Positions 9,761 through 18,176 are shown, counted from the first letter of the stretch. The stretch: 64,000 nucleotides of DNA from Amycolatopsis acidiphila (GCF_021391495.1 NZ_CP090063.1:1736001-1800000); one strand, 5' to 3'. The notes: generated by a model from the sequence alone, not told the origin. A program made the numbers and translations.

Positions 9761-10537
9761 TCAGGCGCTCGCGGGAGCCTTCAGCGACGCGACGACCGTC
9801 GGCACGTCGTCCACGCACAGGGCGTCCGCGCCGGCGTCGAGCAGCCGCTGCGCGAACTCCACCTCGGGACACCAGGCGAGCAGCTCGCGCCCGCTCGCGT
9901 GCACCAGGTCGATCACGTAGTCCAGCGGCCGGTGCAGTGGCCTCGGCTCGGCATCGTTCGGGTGCATGGAACCCCAGTGCGGCGCGAGCACCTGGACGTC
10001 CAGGTGGCCTGCCGCGGCGACGGCGTGCCCGATCGGGAAGCCCACCCAGGTCAGCAGGCCGCGGGCGACGCCGGGGGCGAGCTGCCGGGCGATGTCCAGG
10101 CCGCCCGGGTCGAACGACGTGACGAGCACGTCGCGCCGGCGGGACTCGCGGGCGGCGACGGCGGCGAGCCGCCCCATCGTGGTCCGCGTCCGGGCGAGGG
10201 TGGCGTCCTCCATGGACGTCTTCACGTCGAAGTCGACCCCGACCGATTCGGGCAGCGCCTCCAGCAGCTCGCCGAGCCGCAGCGCGCCCTTGTCGCAGGC
10301 CTCCTGTGCGGTGATGTCGGCGTAGAAGACCCCGTCGGCGTCGGCGGGGTTGTGGACCACGACGAGCTCGTCGTCCACGGTCCGGCGGACGTCGACCTCG
10401 ACCCAGTCGACACCCGCGGGCGCCGCCGCGAGGAACGATTCGAGCGTGTTCTCCAGATGCCCGTCGACGGTTCCCCGGCCCAGGCCCCGGTGTCCGACGA
10501 TGACGGGTCCGCGCGCGAAAACTCTTTTGCCGTCCAT
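9761..10537 (-). CDS. Glycerophosphodiester phosphodiesterase family protein
   Basis: This 258-residue TIM-barrel protein carries the GDPD signature: VGHRGLG near residue 14, then HLENTLESF and VEVDVRRTVDDELVVVHN with the metal-binding Glu and Asp and the catalytic His. The family splits glycerophosphodiesters into glycerol-3-phosphate and an alcohol. ATG at 10537 (MDGKRVFARG) is chosen because upstream in-frame codons overlap the globin gene and have no homology-like content. It starts 8 bases after the globin stop, suggesting a glbO-GDPD-esterase transcript. No signal peptide is seen. Confidence 0.88.
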   Translation of the reverse strand: MDGKRVFARGPVIVGHRGLGRGTVDGHLENTLESFLAAAPAGVDWVEVDVRRTVDDELVVVHNPADADGVFYADITAQEACDKGALRLGELLEALPESVGVDFDVKTSMEDATLARTRTTMGRLAAVAARESRRRDVLVTSFDPGGLDIARQLAPGVARGLLTWVGFPIGHAVAAAGHLDVQVLAPHWGSMHPNDAEPRPLHRPLDYVIDLVHASGRELLAWCPEVEFAQRLLDAGADALCVDDVPTVVASLKAPASA

Positions 10538-10545
10538 GAAGGCGA

Positions 10546-10938
10546 TCAGTCCCAGCTGTTGAGCATGCTCTGTGCGGCCATCTCCAGGTACTGCCACAGC
10601 TGCTGCTCGAGCGCGGGCGGCAGCCCCGCCTCGTCCACCGCGATGCGCATCGCCCGCAGCCAGGCGTCCCGCTGCATCGGGCCGACCTTGAACGGCGCGT
10701 GCCGCATCCGCAGCCGCGGATGGCCGCGGCGGTCGGAATAGGTGTGCGGGCCGCCCCAGTACTGCATGAGGAACAGCCGCAGCCGCTCCTCCGCCGGGCC
10801 GAGGTCCTCCTCGGGGTACAGCGGCCGCAGGATCTCGTCCTGGGCCACCTCGGCGTAGAACCGGGCGACGATCTTGCGGAACGTCGGCTCCCCGCCGACG
10901 GCGTCGTAGAAGGACTGGGGCTCGGACTCGCCGCTCAC
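10546..10938 (-). CDS. glbO: Truncated haemoglobin, group II (trHbO)
   Basis: This 130-residue haem protein matches group II truncated globins in length and motifs: SFYDAVGG at the N-terminus, a Tyr-rich B/CD region (RFYAEVA, LRPLYPE), the proximal-histidine segment [10 protein letters not shown], and Trp in RDAWLRAM at the G8 position typical of group II. Such proteins bind O2 and are implicated in oxygen delivery or NO chemistry near the membrane. GTG at 10938 is preferred because GGAGG lies 8 bases upstream; a GTG at 10947 would overlap that site. Mycobacterial glbO sits in the same neighbourhood. Confidence 0.94.
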   Translation of the reverse strand: MSGESEPQSFYDAVGGEPTFRKIVARFYAEVAQDEILRPLYPEEDLGPAEERLRLFLMQYWGGPHTYSDRRGHPRLRMRHAPFKVGPMQRDAWLRAMRIAVDEAGLPPALEQQLWQYLEMAAQSMLNSWD

Positions 10939-10951
10939 TGAGGACACCTCC

Positions 10952-11941
10952 CTATTGTGCCGTGCCGGTCGTGCCCGGCTGACCGAGGAACCGTCCCATG
11001 GGCGGATCGAACCCGGCCTCCTCGAGCCCGGAGATCACGGCCGCCCGCAGCGCACGCTGCACCGACCACTGCTTGCCCGGCCGGACCTTGACCGTCAGCC
11101 GGATCGTGATGCCCTCCGGGGTGACGTTTTCCACCCCCAGCACCTGCGGCGGTTCCAGCACGTCCTGGGCCAGCGGCTCGGCCGCCACGGCGGCACCGGC
11201 GGTACGGGTGAGCACCTCGACCGCGCGGTCGACGTCGGCGGTGTAGCTCAGCGGCACGTCCACGACCGCGTTGGCGTAGCCCTGGCTCGAGTTGCCGACC
11301 CGCTGCACCTCGCCGTTGCGGACGTACCAGACGGTGCCCTTCATGTCCCGCAGCGTCGTGATGCGCAGCCCGACCGACTCGACCGTGCCGGTGGCCGAGC
11401 CGATGTCGATCACGTCGCCGACCCCGTACTGGTCCTCGAGCATCATGAACATGCCGGAGAGGAAGTCCTTGACCAGGTTCTGCGCGCCGAAGCCGAGCGC
11501 GACGCCGACGATCCCGGCCGAGGCGATGATCGGCCCCAGGTTGATGCCCAGCTCGCCGAGCACCTGGATGAACGCGAGCCCGTAGACGATGAACGAGGTC
11601 AGCGACTTGAGCACCGAGCCGATCGTCTTCGCGCGCTGGCGCCGTCGCTCGATCACCATCGGGCCGAGCAGGTCCGGCGCGCGCTCCCGCAGCGGGCGCA
11701 GCAGCGCGGGCAGCCGGCGGCTGTTGTTGCGGGGGATCTCGGTGACCCGGTCGATGACCTTGCGCAGCACGAGCCGGATCAGGAACGCGACCAGCAGGAT
11801 CAGCACGATCTTGATGGGCTTGGCCACCAGCCAGCCCGCCGACGCCGCCAGCCACTCATTGTGAGTCAGCTGGTACACCTGGTAACACCAGGTGCCCTGG
11901 TCGTTGACGCACTGGGGTGTTTCGGTCAGCAGGGGGTACAC
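10952..11941 (-). CDS. Mechanosensitive ion channel, MscS family
   Basis: The 329-residue membrane protein has a hydrophobic segment at about residues 42-60, a second at about 112-128, and the pore helix [17 protein letters not shown] near 143-159, the Gly/Ala-packed TM3 of MscS channels. The beta domain follows, with [10 protein letters not shown] and [13 protein letters not shown]. The family opens under membrane tension and releases solutes on osmotic downshock. The start is GTG. A short periplasmic N-terminus with Cys11 and Cys19 precedes TM1. The HNH gene is divergent, with a palindrome between them. Confidence 0.93.
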   Translation of the reverse strand: MYPLLTETPQCVNDQGTWCYQVYQLTHNEWLAASAGWLVAKPIKIVLILLVAFLIRLVLRKVIDRVTEIPRNNSRRLPALLRPLRERAPDLLGPMVIERRRQRAKTIGSVLKSLTSFIVYGLAFIQVLGELGINLGPIIASAGIVGVALGFGAQNLVKDFLSGMFMMLEDQYGVGDVIDIGSATGTVESVGLRITTLRDMKGTVWYVRNGEVQRVGNSSQGYANAVVDVPLSYTADVDRAVEVLTRTAGAAVAAEPLAQDVLEPPQVLGVENVTPEGITIRLTVKVRPGKQWSVQRALRAAVISGLEEAGFDPPMGRFLGQPGTTGTAQ

Positions 11942-11977
11942 GGGGCTGTGTGGTCCCTTTCTCGCCTTGTGCGCCCG

Positions 11978-11991
11978 CGTTCACGTGAACG
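11978..11991. promoter_or_regulatory. Perfect palindrome CGTTCACGTGAACG between divergent genes
   Basis: This 14-bp perfect palindrome lies 37 bases upstream of the mscS start and 92 bases upstream of the chosen HNH start, so it could serve either divergent promoter. The regulator is unknown. It shares a CACGTG core with the palindrome before gdh. Confidence 0.4.
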
Positions 11992-12083
11992 TCGGACGGA
12001 TGTCACAGGACACGTCTTCTAACACAGGTGCATTTCCGGTGTGATCTGTGGTCGACTATGGCTGCACCGGTGGAGGTGGTCGA

Positions 12084-12806
12084 GTGCCAGACCGACAACC
12101 GATCCCCCTCGGCGCCCCCGACCACAATCCCGTGGCCGGGCAGGCGCCGGAGGTAGTCCTGTGTGCTTATCCGGGTGGGGCCGCGCCCAGCGGTCATCAT
12201 CCGAGTGGGCCACCTTCGCGTGGCGGGGGCCGTGGCGCCCGTCCGCCCGGACAGCGTAGAGGGCGGGATCCGGCGGTCGGCAGCGCCCCCAGCTGGGGAC
12301 GGCGGCGGGTACTCCTGCTCAACGCCACCTACGAGCCGCTGACGGCGCTGCCGTTGCGGCGGGCCGTGGTGCTGGTGATGTGCGGGAAGGCCGACGTGGT
12401 GCACGGCGACCCGGCGGGCCTCACGCTGCACGCGGCCACGACGTCGCTGCCCGTGCCCTCGGTGATCCGCCTGTCCACCTACGTACGCGTGCCCTACCGG
12501 GCGCAGGTGCCGCTCACCCGCGCGGGGCTCATGCACCGCGACCGCTACCGCTGCGCCTACTGCGGCGGCCGGGCGGACACCATCGACCACGTCATCCCGC
12601 GCAGCCGGGGCGGCCCCCACAGCTGGCAGAACTGCGTGGCCTGCTGTGCCAGGTGCAACCACCGCAAGGCCGACAAGCTCCTCTCGGAGCTGGGCTGGCA
12701 CATGCGCGTGGTGCCCACCGCGCCGCACGGCCCGCACTGGCGGCTGCTGGTGCACAGCGGGGAAGCGGACCCGTTGTGGCGGCCGTACCTGGGCGTCGCG
12801 GCCTAG
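12084..12806 (+). CDS. HNH endonuclease family protein
   Basis: The 240-residue product has an HNH nuclease domain at about residues 150-200. It starts with RYRCAYCGG, then DHVIPRSRGG with the catalytic His, and CARCNHRKAD supplying the second zinc-binding Cys pair and the final His. Before it lies the family's N-terminal block RRVLLLNATYEPLTALPL. The first 80 residues are Pro/Gly-rich and look disordered, making this longer than typical family members. GTG at 12084 is chosen because GGAGG sits 7 bases upstream; a downstream start near residue 80 is possible. The substrate is unknown, though such proteins are conserved single-copy in actinobacteria. Confidence 0.85.
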   Translation: MPDRQPIPLGAPDHNPVAGQAPEVVLCAYPGGAAPSGHHPSGPPSRGGGRGARPPGQRRGRDPAVGSAPSWGRRRVLLLNATYEPLTALPLRRAVVLVMCGKADVVHGDPAGLTLHAATTSLPVPSVIRLSTYVRVPYRAQVPLTRAGLMHRDRYRCAYCGGRADTIDHVIPRSRGGPHSWQNCVACCARCNHRKADKLLSELGWHMRVVPTAPHGPHWRLLVHSGEADPLWRPYLGVAA

Positions 12807-12821
12807 GCAACGCACACCGGT

Positions 12822-12849
12822 GCCCCGGTCGTCCTGCGACGGCCGGGGC
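12822..12849 (+). terminator. Hairpin terminator after the HNH gene
   Basis: A stem of GCCCCGG with CCGGGGC, extended by CGT/ACG after one mismatch, forms 15 bases after the HNH stop. No long U tract follows, as is common in high-GC actinobacteria. Confidence 0.6.
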
Positions 12850-12878
12850 GTTCTGGTGCCCGGAGTCCGGAGGGGGGT

Positions 12879-13175
12879 TCAGGAGGCGGTGACGCGGGTG
12901 CCGCAGGTGACCCGCGTCCCGTGGGTCACCCGGGTGCCACGCGTGACGCGGGTGCCGGCCGTGACCCTGGTCCCGCGCGTGACGCGGGTCCCGCGGGTGA
13001 CCCTCGTGCCCGCGGTGACCCGCGTGCCCCTCGTGACCCTGGTCCCGCGCGTCACGCGGGTTCCCGCGGTTACCCGCGTGCCCCGGGTGACCCGGGTGCC
13101 GTGGCCCTCAATGGTGTCGATCAGTGACGGAGCGTGGTCAGCGTTGGGCTGAGCGGGGGTAGAGGCGACATTCAT
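12879..13175 (-). CDS. Novel 98-aa protein with twelve GTRVT hexapeptide repeats
   Basis: I do not recognise this gene. ATG at 13175 has GGAGG exactly 7 bases upstream (13183-13187), an excellent ribosome-binding site. A 25-residue non-repetitive head (MNVASTPAQP to TIEGH) precedes twelve perfect copies of GTRVT separated by single residues R,A,R,R,A,R,R,A,R,H,C,A, ending in Ser. The codons for each GTRVT differ synonymously (Gly ggc/ggg/gga, Arg cgg/cgc/agg, Thr acc/acg, Val gtc/gtg/gta) while the amino acids do not. That implies selection on the protein rather than recent DNA duplication. The hexad read as V-T-x-G-T-R loosely resembles left-handed beta-helix hexads, and the spacer pattern repeats every 18 residues, one helix coil. 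It lies convergent to the HNH gene and divergent from the ctaJ-like gene. Confidence 0.8.
   Translation of the reverse strand: MNVASTPAQPNADHAPSLIDTIEGHGTRVTRGTRVTAGTRVTRGTRVTRGTRVTAGTRVTRGTRVTRGTRVTAGTRVTRGTRVTHGTRVTCGTRVTAS
12885..13100 (-). repeat. 18-bp coding repeat, 12 units, with a 54-bp higher-order period
   Basis: Twelve 18-bp units each encode GTRVT plus one spacer residue. The spacer follows R-A-R three times and then H-C-A, giving a 54-bp super-repeat. DNA divergence between units is almost entirely synonymous. Confidence 0.85.
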
Positions 13176-13259
13176 GAGCTGTCCTCCGGGGACCCAGTGC
13201 GTTACTTTGCGGGAAGGGGAGCGGGGCGCAAGGCCCGTACAGGTGAAAACTACGAGGAA

Positions 13260-13275
13260 TTGTTCCCGGGAACAA
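13260..13275. promoter_or_regulatory. Perfect 16-bp palindrome TTGTTCCCGGGAACAA
   Basis: It lies 85 bases upstream of the GTRVT-repeat gene start and about 170 bases upstream of the divergent ctaJ-like gene, so it may be an operator for either. No known actinobacterial box (LexA, ClgR, KstR) fits it. Confidence 0.5.
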
Positions 13276-13448
13276 GCCGATTGCGCTGAGTGCGGCCGCC
13301 CGAACGCTGAGTTGCAACCTTTCGCGCAAGGGCCTTTCGGCCCATCGTGTGAACCGAAGGTCGGCACACGGCCGACGGCGGCCGCGTCACGACGAACGGT
13401 CCCGACGTGACAGCGTGCCGCCGGAAGCCATCGGCTAAGGTTCGAGAC

Positions 13449-13688
13449 GTGAACATCGTCGAGACGATCCTGGTCTTCGCGCTGATCCCGGGCGCCATCT
13501 ACGGCGTCGTCGCGCTGCTGACGCTGCGCTCGAAGTTCGCCGGGACCCCGCGTTACCGGCCGGGCCAGCCGTGGGAGTACCCGCCCATGTGGTGGAGCGG
13601 CAACCCCGAGGGCATCGGTGCGCATCGGCAGGTGAGCTCCGGCGACGGGTCGGGGACGGCAGTGGGAGGTGCCCGTGGCAGCTGGTGA
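13449..13688 (+). CDS. ctaJ: Small membrane protein, probable cytochrome aa3 oxidase subunit CtaJ
   Basis: This 79-residue protein begins with GTG and has one transmembrane helix at about residues 3-24 (IVETILVFALIPGAIYGVV), then a conserved RYRPGQPWEYPPMWW stretch and a short Gly-rich tail. Its size, single helix, WEYPPMWW-type motif and position beside a DUF5130 gene and pepN agree with CtaJ, an accessory subunit of the mycobacterial III2IV2 supercomplex. The assignment rests on remembered gene order and motif rather than alignment. Its 3' end overlaps the next gene by 14 bases, suggesting coupled translation. Confidence 0.72.
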   Translation: MNIVETILVFALIPGAIYGVVALLTLRSKFAGTPRYRPGQPWEYPPMWWSGNPEGIGAHRQVSSGDGSGTAVGGARGSW

Positions 13689-14154
13689 GCTGGTCCAGCA
13701 GACCGAGTCCGACGAGCCGGAGTTCGGCGTCGGCATTACCTCCAGCGGCCGCCGGTCGGTCGCCAAGATGTACGAACCCGATAGCCCGTCCAGCCCATTC
13801 AGCGTCCAGCAGCTGGCGCGCCTCGACGAGGCGCTGACGCTCGCGAGCCGCGAGACGGGCGTCGACTTCAGCGTGTACCTGGGCGAGCTGGGGCCCGACT
13901 CGCGCGCGGCGGCCGAGAAGCTGCACGCGTCCATCGGCGAGACCGCGCCCCGCTCGGTGCTGATCGCGGTGTCGCCCGGTGAGCGCGTGGTCGAGGTGGT
14001 CACCGGCGCGGAGGCGTTCCAGCGCATTTCCGACCGGGCCGCGAAGCTCGCGGTGATGAGCATGGTCGCGTCCTTCAAGGAGGGCGACCTCATCGGCGGG
14101 CTCATCTCCGGTCTGCGCATGCTCGCCGACCAGGCAGGCCACGCCCCGGCCTGA
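13675..14154 (+). CDS. DUF5130 (TPM-like) protein, possible cytochrome oxidase accessory CtaI
   Basis: The 159-residue soluble protein starts at GTG 13675, 5 bases after GGGAGG, inside the end of the ctaJ-like gene. The middle region, with FSVYLGELGPDSR, RSVLIAVSPGERVVEVVTG and then ISDRAAKLAVMSM, follows the alpha/beta TPM-domain pattern of actinobacterial DUF5130 proteins. From memory the mycobacterial counterpart (Rv2468c, adjacent to pepN) was identified as the CtaI component of the III2IV2 supercomplex. The family is likely; the respiratory role is inference from synteny. A strong terminator follows 19 bases downstream. Confidence 0.7.
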   Translation: MAAGELVQQTESDEPEFGVGITSSGRRSVAKMYEPDSPSSPFSVQQLARLDEALTLASRETGVDFSVYLGELGPDSRAAAEKLHASIGETAPRSVLIAVSPGERVVEVVTGAEAFQRISDRAAKLAVMSMVASFKEGDLIGGLISGLRMLADQAGHAPA

Positions 14155-14173
14155 CCGGTCCAGCAAGACACGA

Positions 14174-14210
14174 GAACAGCCGGCCTCCCGTCGCGGGAGG
14201 CCGGCTGTTC
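14174..14210. terminator. Strong bidirectional terminator between the DUF5130 gene and pepN
   Basis: A perfect 17-bp inverted repeat (GAACAGCCGGCCTCCCG and its complement) surrounds a TCG loop. It is followed by TCTCCGTTTT on the plus strand and lies between two convergent genes, so it can end both transcripts. Confidence 0.9.
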
Positions 14211-14217
14211 TCCGTTT

Positions 14218-16779
14218 TCAGCTCTCGTCGAACTCGCGCGCCGCCAGCGCGCGGACGATGCCCGCCCGGCCCTCGGACACCAGCCGGCGCAGCGCCGCCG
14301 GGCGCTCCCCGGCGAGCCACGCGTCGGCGGCGTCCACAGTGGACCGCTCGACGGCCCACGCCGGGAACAGCCCGACGACGACCGGCTGCGCCCGCTCGCT
14401 CGAGCGCCGCTGCCACACGTCGTCGATCACCTCGAAGTACTTCCCGACGTACTCGCCCAGCAGGTGCTTCTGGCCCGGGTGGGAGAAGCCGCCGATGATG
14501 GCGTTGCTGACCGCGTTGGGCAGCTCGTCGTCGTAGACCGCCCGCTGCCACGCCTCGGCCTTGCTCTCCGGCGTCGGGCGCAGCGCGCGGGCGTGCTCGG
14601 CGTGCCGGCGCCCGGTCGCGGTGTCGTCGCGGGCCAGCTCGGCGTCGATCTCCCGGTCGCCGGCCTTGCCGTGCGCCACCAAGGCGTTCAGCAGCCGCCA
14701 GCGCAGGTCCGCGTCGACGGTCAGCCCCGGCAGCGGCGCCGAACCGTCGAGCCACCCGGCGAGGACGCCGAGCTTCTCGTCGTCGAGCACGGAGCCCGCG
14801 AGGGAGTTGACGAACGCCAGCTGGTGGTCCGAGCCCGGCTCGGCGCCCCGCGCCAGCTCCAGCAGGCGGGCGGTGAACTCGGGCCAGCCGCGCTCGGTCG
14901 CCCATTTGCGCTCCGCGTAGGAGTTCAGCGCCGTCTGCGCCTGCAGCAGCAGCCGCTGCACGACACCGACCTCGGTCTCGGCGTGGATGCCGTGGGAGAC
15001 GATCGCGACGAAGTCGCGCGCCTTGAGCTCCGCTTCCCGCGTCATCTCCCAGGCCGCCGACCAGCACAGCGTGCGCGGCAGCGGCTCGACGACGTCGGCG
15101 ATCCGGTCGACCAGCGTGGTCAGGGAACCGGTGTCGAGCCGCATCGTGCAGTAGGTCAGGTCGTCGTCGTTGACCAGCACGAGCTTGCCCGCCGGCGCGC
15201 CGATGAGGTCGGGCACCTCGGTGACCTCGCCCTCGACGTCGAGCTCCACCCGCTGGACCCGCACGAGCTTGCCGTCGACGTCGTCGTAGACGCCGACGGC
15301 GATGCGGTGCGTGCGCAGCTCGCCGGCACCAGGCTTCGCGCCGGTCTGCACGACGGCGAACGAGGTGAACCTGCCCTCGCCGTCGGTGTCGAACCGCGGG
15401 CGCAGCGAGTTCAGCCCCGTGGTCTCCAGCCACTGCGCGCTCCACCCGGACAGGTCGCGGCCGGAGGCCTGCTCCAGCGCGGCCAGCAGGTCGGCCAGGG
15501 TGGCGTTGCCCCACGCGTGCTTGCCGAAGTACACCCGCAGCCCGGCGAGGAAGTTGTCCAGCCCGACGTAGGACACCAGCTGCTTGAGGACGCTCGCGCC
15601 CTTGGCGTAGGTGATGCCGTCGAAGTTCACCTCGACCGCCTGCAGGTCGACGATGTCGGCCGCGATCGGGTGCGTCGAGGGCAGCTGGTCCTGCCGGTAG
15701 GCCCAGGACTTCTCGATGTTGGCGAAGCTGGTCCACGCGTGCTCGTACTCGGTGGCCTCGGCCTGCGCCAGCACGCTCGCGAAGGTGGCGAACGACTCGT
15801 TCAGCCACAGGTCGTCCCACCAGCGCATGGTGACCAGGTCGCCGAACCACATGTGCGCCATCTCGTGCAGCAGGGTCTCCGCGCGGCGCTCGTAGGCGTA
15901 GCGGGTGACCCGGCTGCGGAACACGTAGTCCTCGAGGAACGTGACCGCGCCGGCGTTCTCCATCGCGCCCGCGTTGAACTCCGGCACGAACAGCTGGTCG
16001 TACTTGGAGAACGGGTACGGCGTGGCGAACGCCTTGTGGTAGAAGCCGAAGCCCTGCTTGGTCTCGGTGAACAGGCGCTCGGCGTCCATGTGCTCGGCCA
16101 GCGAGGCGCGGCAGTAGATGCCCAGCGGGATCGTGCCGTGCTCGTCGGTGTACTGGTCGTGCCACTCGGCGTACGGCCCGGCGACGAGCGCGACCAGGTA
16201 CGTCGAGATGCGCTCGGAGGTCGCGAACACCGTCCGGGTGGCGCCTTCCGGCGTCTTCTCGGTGGACTCGACCTGCGCGTTGGAGACGATCTTCCAGTCG
16301 CTGGGCGCGATCACCGTCAGCCGGTACACCGACTTGAGGTCGGGCTGGTCGAAGCAGGCGAACATGCGCTTGGCGTCCGCGGTCTCGAACTGGGTGTAGA
16401 GGTAGACCGCGTCGTCGACGGGGTCCACGAACCGGTGCAGTCCCTCCCCGGTGTTCATGTAGCGGCAGTCGGCGCGCACGACCAGTTCGTTGGTCTCGGC
16501 GAGCTCGGGCAGCTCGACGCCGTCGTCCTCGACGTAGCCGGACACGTCCAGCTCACGCCCGTTGAGCGTCGCGGCGCGCACCTGCGCCGCGACGATGTCC
16601 ACCCACGAGCTCGCCCCGGCGCGCGCACTGGCGAACCGGATCGTGGTGGTCGAGTCGAACGTCTTCTCCCCGGGACCGCCATTACCGTCGGTGAGGTCCA
16701 GGACGATCTCGTAGGACTCGACTTCCAGCAGGTCCGCGCGTTGTTTTGCTTGGTCGCGGGTCAGGTTAGGGGCGGGCAC
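14218..16779 (-). CDS. pepN: Aminopeptidase N, M1 family zinc metallopeptidase
   Basis: The 853-residue cytosolic enzyme removes N-terminal residues from peptides. It carries the exopeptidase motif GAMEN (in NAGAMENAGAVTF, about residue 270), the zinc site HEMAHMWFGD about 30 residues later, and the third ligand Glu in WLNESFATF. The C-terminal half is the helical ERAP1-like domain, and the length is normal for actinobacterial PepN. GTG at 16779 (MPAPNLTRDQ) is preferred over GTG at 16785: GAGG lies 5 bases upstream, and the product then begins like other family members (xxPNLTRDQA). Confidence 0.96.
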   Translation of the reverse strand: MPAPNLTRDQAKQRADLLEVESYEIVLDLTDGNGGPGEKTFDSTTTIRFASARAGASSWVDIVAAQVRAATLNGRELDVSGYVEDDGVELPELAETNELVVRADCRYMNTGEGLHRFVDPVDDAVYLYTQFETADAKRMFACFDQPDLKSVYRLTVIAPSDWKIVSNAQVESTEKTPEGATRTVFATSERISTYLVALVAGPYAEWHDQYTDEHGTIPLGIYCRASLAEHMDAERLFTETKQGFGFYHKAFATPYPFSKYDQLFVPEFNAGAMENAGAVTFLEDYVFRSRVTRYAYERRAETLLHEMAHMWFGDLVTMRWWDDLWLNESFATFASVLAQAEATEYEHAWTSFANIEKSWAYRQDQLPSTHPIAADIVDLQAVEVNFDGITYAKGASVLKQLVSYVGLDNFLAGLRVYFGKHAWGNATLADLLAALEQASGRDLSGWSAQWLETTGLNSLRPRFDTDGEGRFTSFAVVQTGAKPGAGELRTHRIAVGVYDDVDGKLVRVQRVELDVEGEVTEVPDLIGAPAGKLVLVNDDDLTYCTMRLDTGSLTTLVDRIADVVEPLPRTLCWSAAWEMTREAELKARDFVAIVSHGIHAETEVGVVQRLLLQAQTALNSYAERKWATERGWPEFTARLLELARGAEPGSDHQLAFVNSLAGSVLDDEKLGVLAGWLDGSAPLPGLTVDADLRWRLLNALVAHGKAGDREIDAELARDDTATGRRHAEHARALRPTPESKAEAWQRAVYDDELPNAVSNAIIGGFSHPGQKHLLGEYVGKYFEVIDDVWQRRSSERAQPVVVGLFPAWAVERSTVDAADAWLAGERPAALRRLVSEGRAGIVRALAAREFDES

Positions 16780-16915
16780 AGGCACCTCGTAGCACTAGCG
16801 GTGGTCGATCGATGTGTCCCGCTATCCAATCACGGATGCCCCGGGGAACAAGCGGAACGCGGAAGCTGTTGGCCTGGTTGACCGCAGCTGCCGGCCCCTA
16901 CAGGGAGAACCACTG

Positions 16916-17524
16916 ATGTCCGATCGCACTCGCGTGGATTTCTACTTCGACCCGATCTGCCCGTTCGCCTGGATCACGTCGCGCTGGATCCTCGAGGTGG
17001 AGAAGCAGCGCGAGCTCGATCTCCACTTCAAGGTGATGAGCCTCGCGATCCTGAACTCCGGCCGGGACCTGCCGGAGCAGTACCAGGAGATGATGACGAA
17101 GGCATGGGGTCCGGTCCGGGTCGCCGTCGCGCTCGCGCAGGCCAAGGACGAGGCCGTGCTCCGCGAGTTCTACACCGAGTTCGGGACCCGCTTCCACAAC
17201 GGGGGCGACAAGGACATCTCCGCGGTCCTCGAGCAGACGCTCGAGGCCATCGGGGCCTCCGCGGACCTGGCCGCGGCCGCCGACTCCACCGAGTACGACG
17301 AGGCGCTGAACAAGAGCCACCACGAGGGCATGGACCCGGTCGGCATGGACGTGGGCACCCCCACCATCCACATCGACGGCGTCGCGTTCTTCGGCCCGGT
17401 GCTCAGCTCGATCCCGCGCGGCGAGGACGCGGTGAAGGTCTTCGACGGCGCCCGCGCGCTCGCGAGCTACCCGGACTTCTTCGAGCTGAAGCGCACGCGG
17501 AGCGGGGACCTCAACTTCGAGTGA
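16916..17524 (+). CDS. DsbA-family mycothiol-dependent nitroreductase homologue (Rv2466c type), CPFA active site
   Basis: The 202-residue thioredoxin-fold protein begins at ATG 16916 with AGGGAGA upstream. [19 protein letters not shown], the middle WGPVRVAVA, and the cis-Pro region [17 protein letters not shown] closely match mycobacterial Rv2466c, which uses mycothiol to reduce disulfides and activates nitro prodrugs. Rv2466c has a CPWC motif as I recall it, whereas this protein has CPFA, so only the nucleophilic Cys remains and the resolving Cys is replaced by Ala. It would have to work by a monothiol mechanism. It is divergent from pepN, as in mycobacteria. Confidence 0.9.
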   Translation: MSDRTRVDFYFDPICPFAWITSRWILEVEKQRELDLHFKVMSLAILNSGRDLPEQYQEMMTKAWGPVRVAVALAQAKDEAVLREFYTEFGTRFHNGGDKDISAVLEQTLEAIGASADLAAAADSTEYDEALNKSHHEGMDPVGMDVGTPTIHIDGVAFFGPVLSSIPRGEDAVKVFDGARALASYPDFFELKRTRSGDLNFE

Positions 17525-18176
17525 GCTCGTCCCGCTGACGCCGCACGAACGCGGTGTCCACGGGTTCGCCGTGCCCCGGCACGACCGTGCCGGGGCGCAG
17601 GGCAAGCAGCCTGTCCAGCGCCCGCGGCCACTCCGCCGCGTGCCCGATCTCCGGTGGCGCGCCCTGCTCGACGAGGTCGCCGGCGAACACGACCTCCGCG
17701 TCGGGCACGTGCACGGCCACGTCGTGGTCGGTGTGCCCGCGCCCGGGGTGCAGCAAGGTCGCCTTGCGGCCGCCGAGATCCAGTGTCACCTCATCGGTGA
17801 GCACGTGGGTCGGGCGGACGAGCTCGGCTTCGAGGAGGCGTTGGGCGAGCTCGTGCTTGTGCTCGCGCTGGAACGTCTGCGCCCACGTCTCCCGGTCGGC
17901 GCCCATCGCGGCCGCGCACCGCTCGTGCGCCCAGACCGGGCACGGCAGGAACGGCTTCGTGCCGAAGTGGTGGTCGAAGTGGGCGTGCGTGAGCACCACC
18001 AGCCAGGGCAGCGTCGTGACCGCCCGGATCGCGGCGGCGAACTCCGCGCCCTGCACCTCGTCGCCACCCGTGTCGACGACCAGGCAGCGCTCCCGGCCGA
18101 CCACCAGCCCGAGCGTCTGGTCGAGGTGCTCGTACCGCCGGGCGAACACGCCGTCGCCGACCTCAGTCCACCGCAT
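17511..18176 (-). CDS. MBL-fold metallo-hydrolase
   Basis: The 221-residue protein shows the metallo-beta-lactamase zinc motif THAHFDHH near residues 82-89, then [22 protein letters not shown] and a final PGHGEPVD, all expected metal ligands. ATG at 18176 (MRWTEVGDG) is chosen because upstream in-frame residues are Arg/Pro-rich and lack homology-like character. Substrate is unknown; lactonase, thioesterase or glyoxalase II-like activity are all possible. Its 3' end overlaps the convergent nitroreductase gene by 14 bases. Confidence 0.88.
   Translation of the reverse strand: MRWTEVGDGVFARRYEHLDQTLGLVVGRERCLVVDTGGDEVQGAEFAAAIRAVTTLPWLVVLTHAHFDHHFGTKPFLPCPVWAHERCAAAMGADRETWAQTFQREHKHELAQRLLEAELVRPTHVLTDEVTLDLGGRKATLLHPGRGHTDHDVAVHVPDAEVVFAGDLVEQGAPPEIGHAAEWPRALDRLLALRPGTVVPGHGEPVDTAFVRRQRDELTRS

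Noticed and set aside
12885..13100. Regular short repeats that could be taken for a CRISPR-like or non-coding satellite array
   Set aside because: Units are contiguous 18-mers without unique spacers, lie in a frame with a strong ribosome-binding site, and differ mainly at synonymous positions, so they are coding.
14464..16881. Long plus-strand open frame opposite pepN
   Set aside because: Antisense shadow of the aminopeptidase gene; the product is Arg/Val/His-rich and lacks recognisable features.
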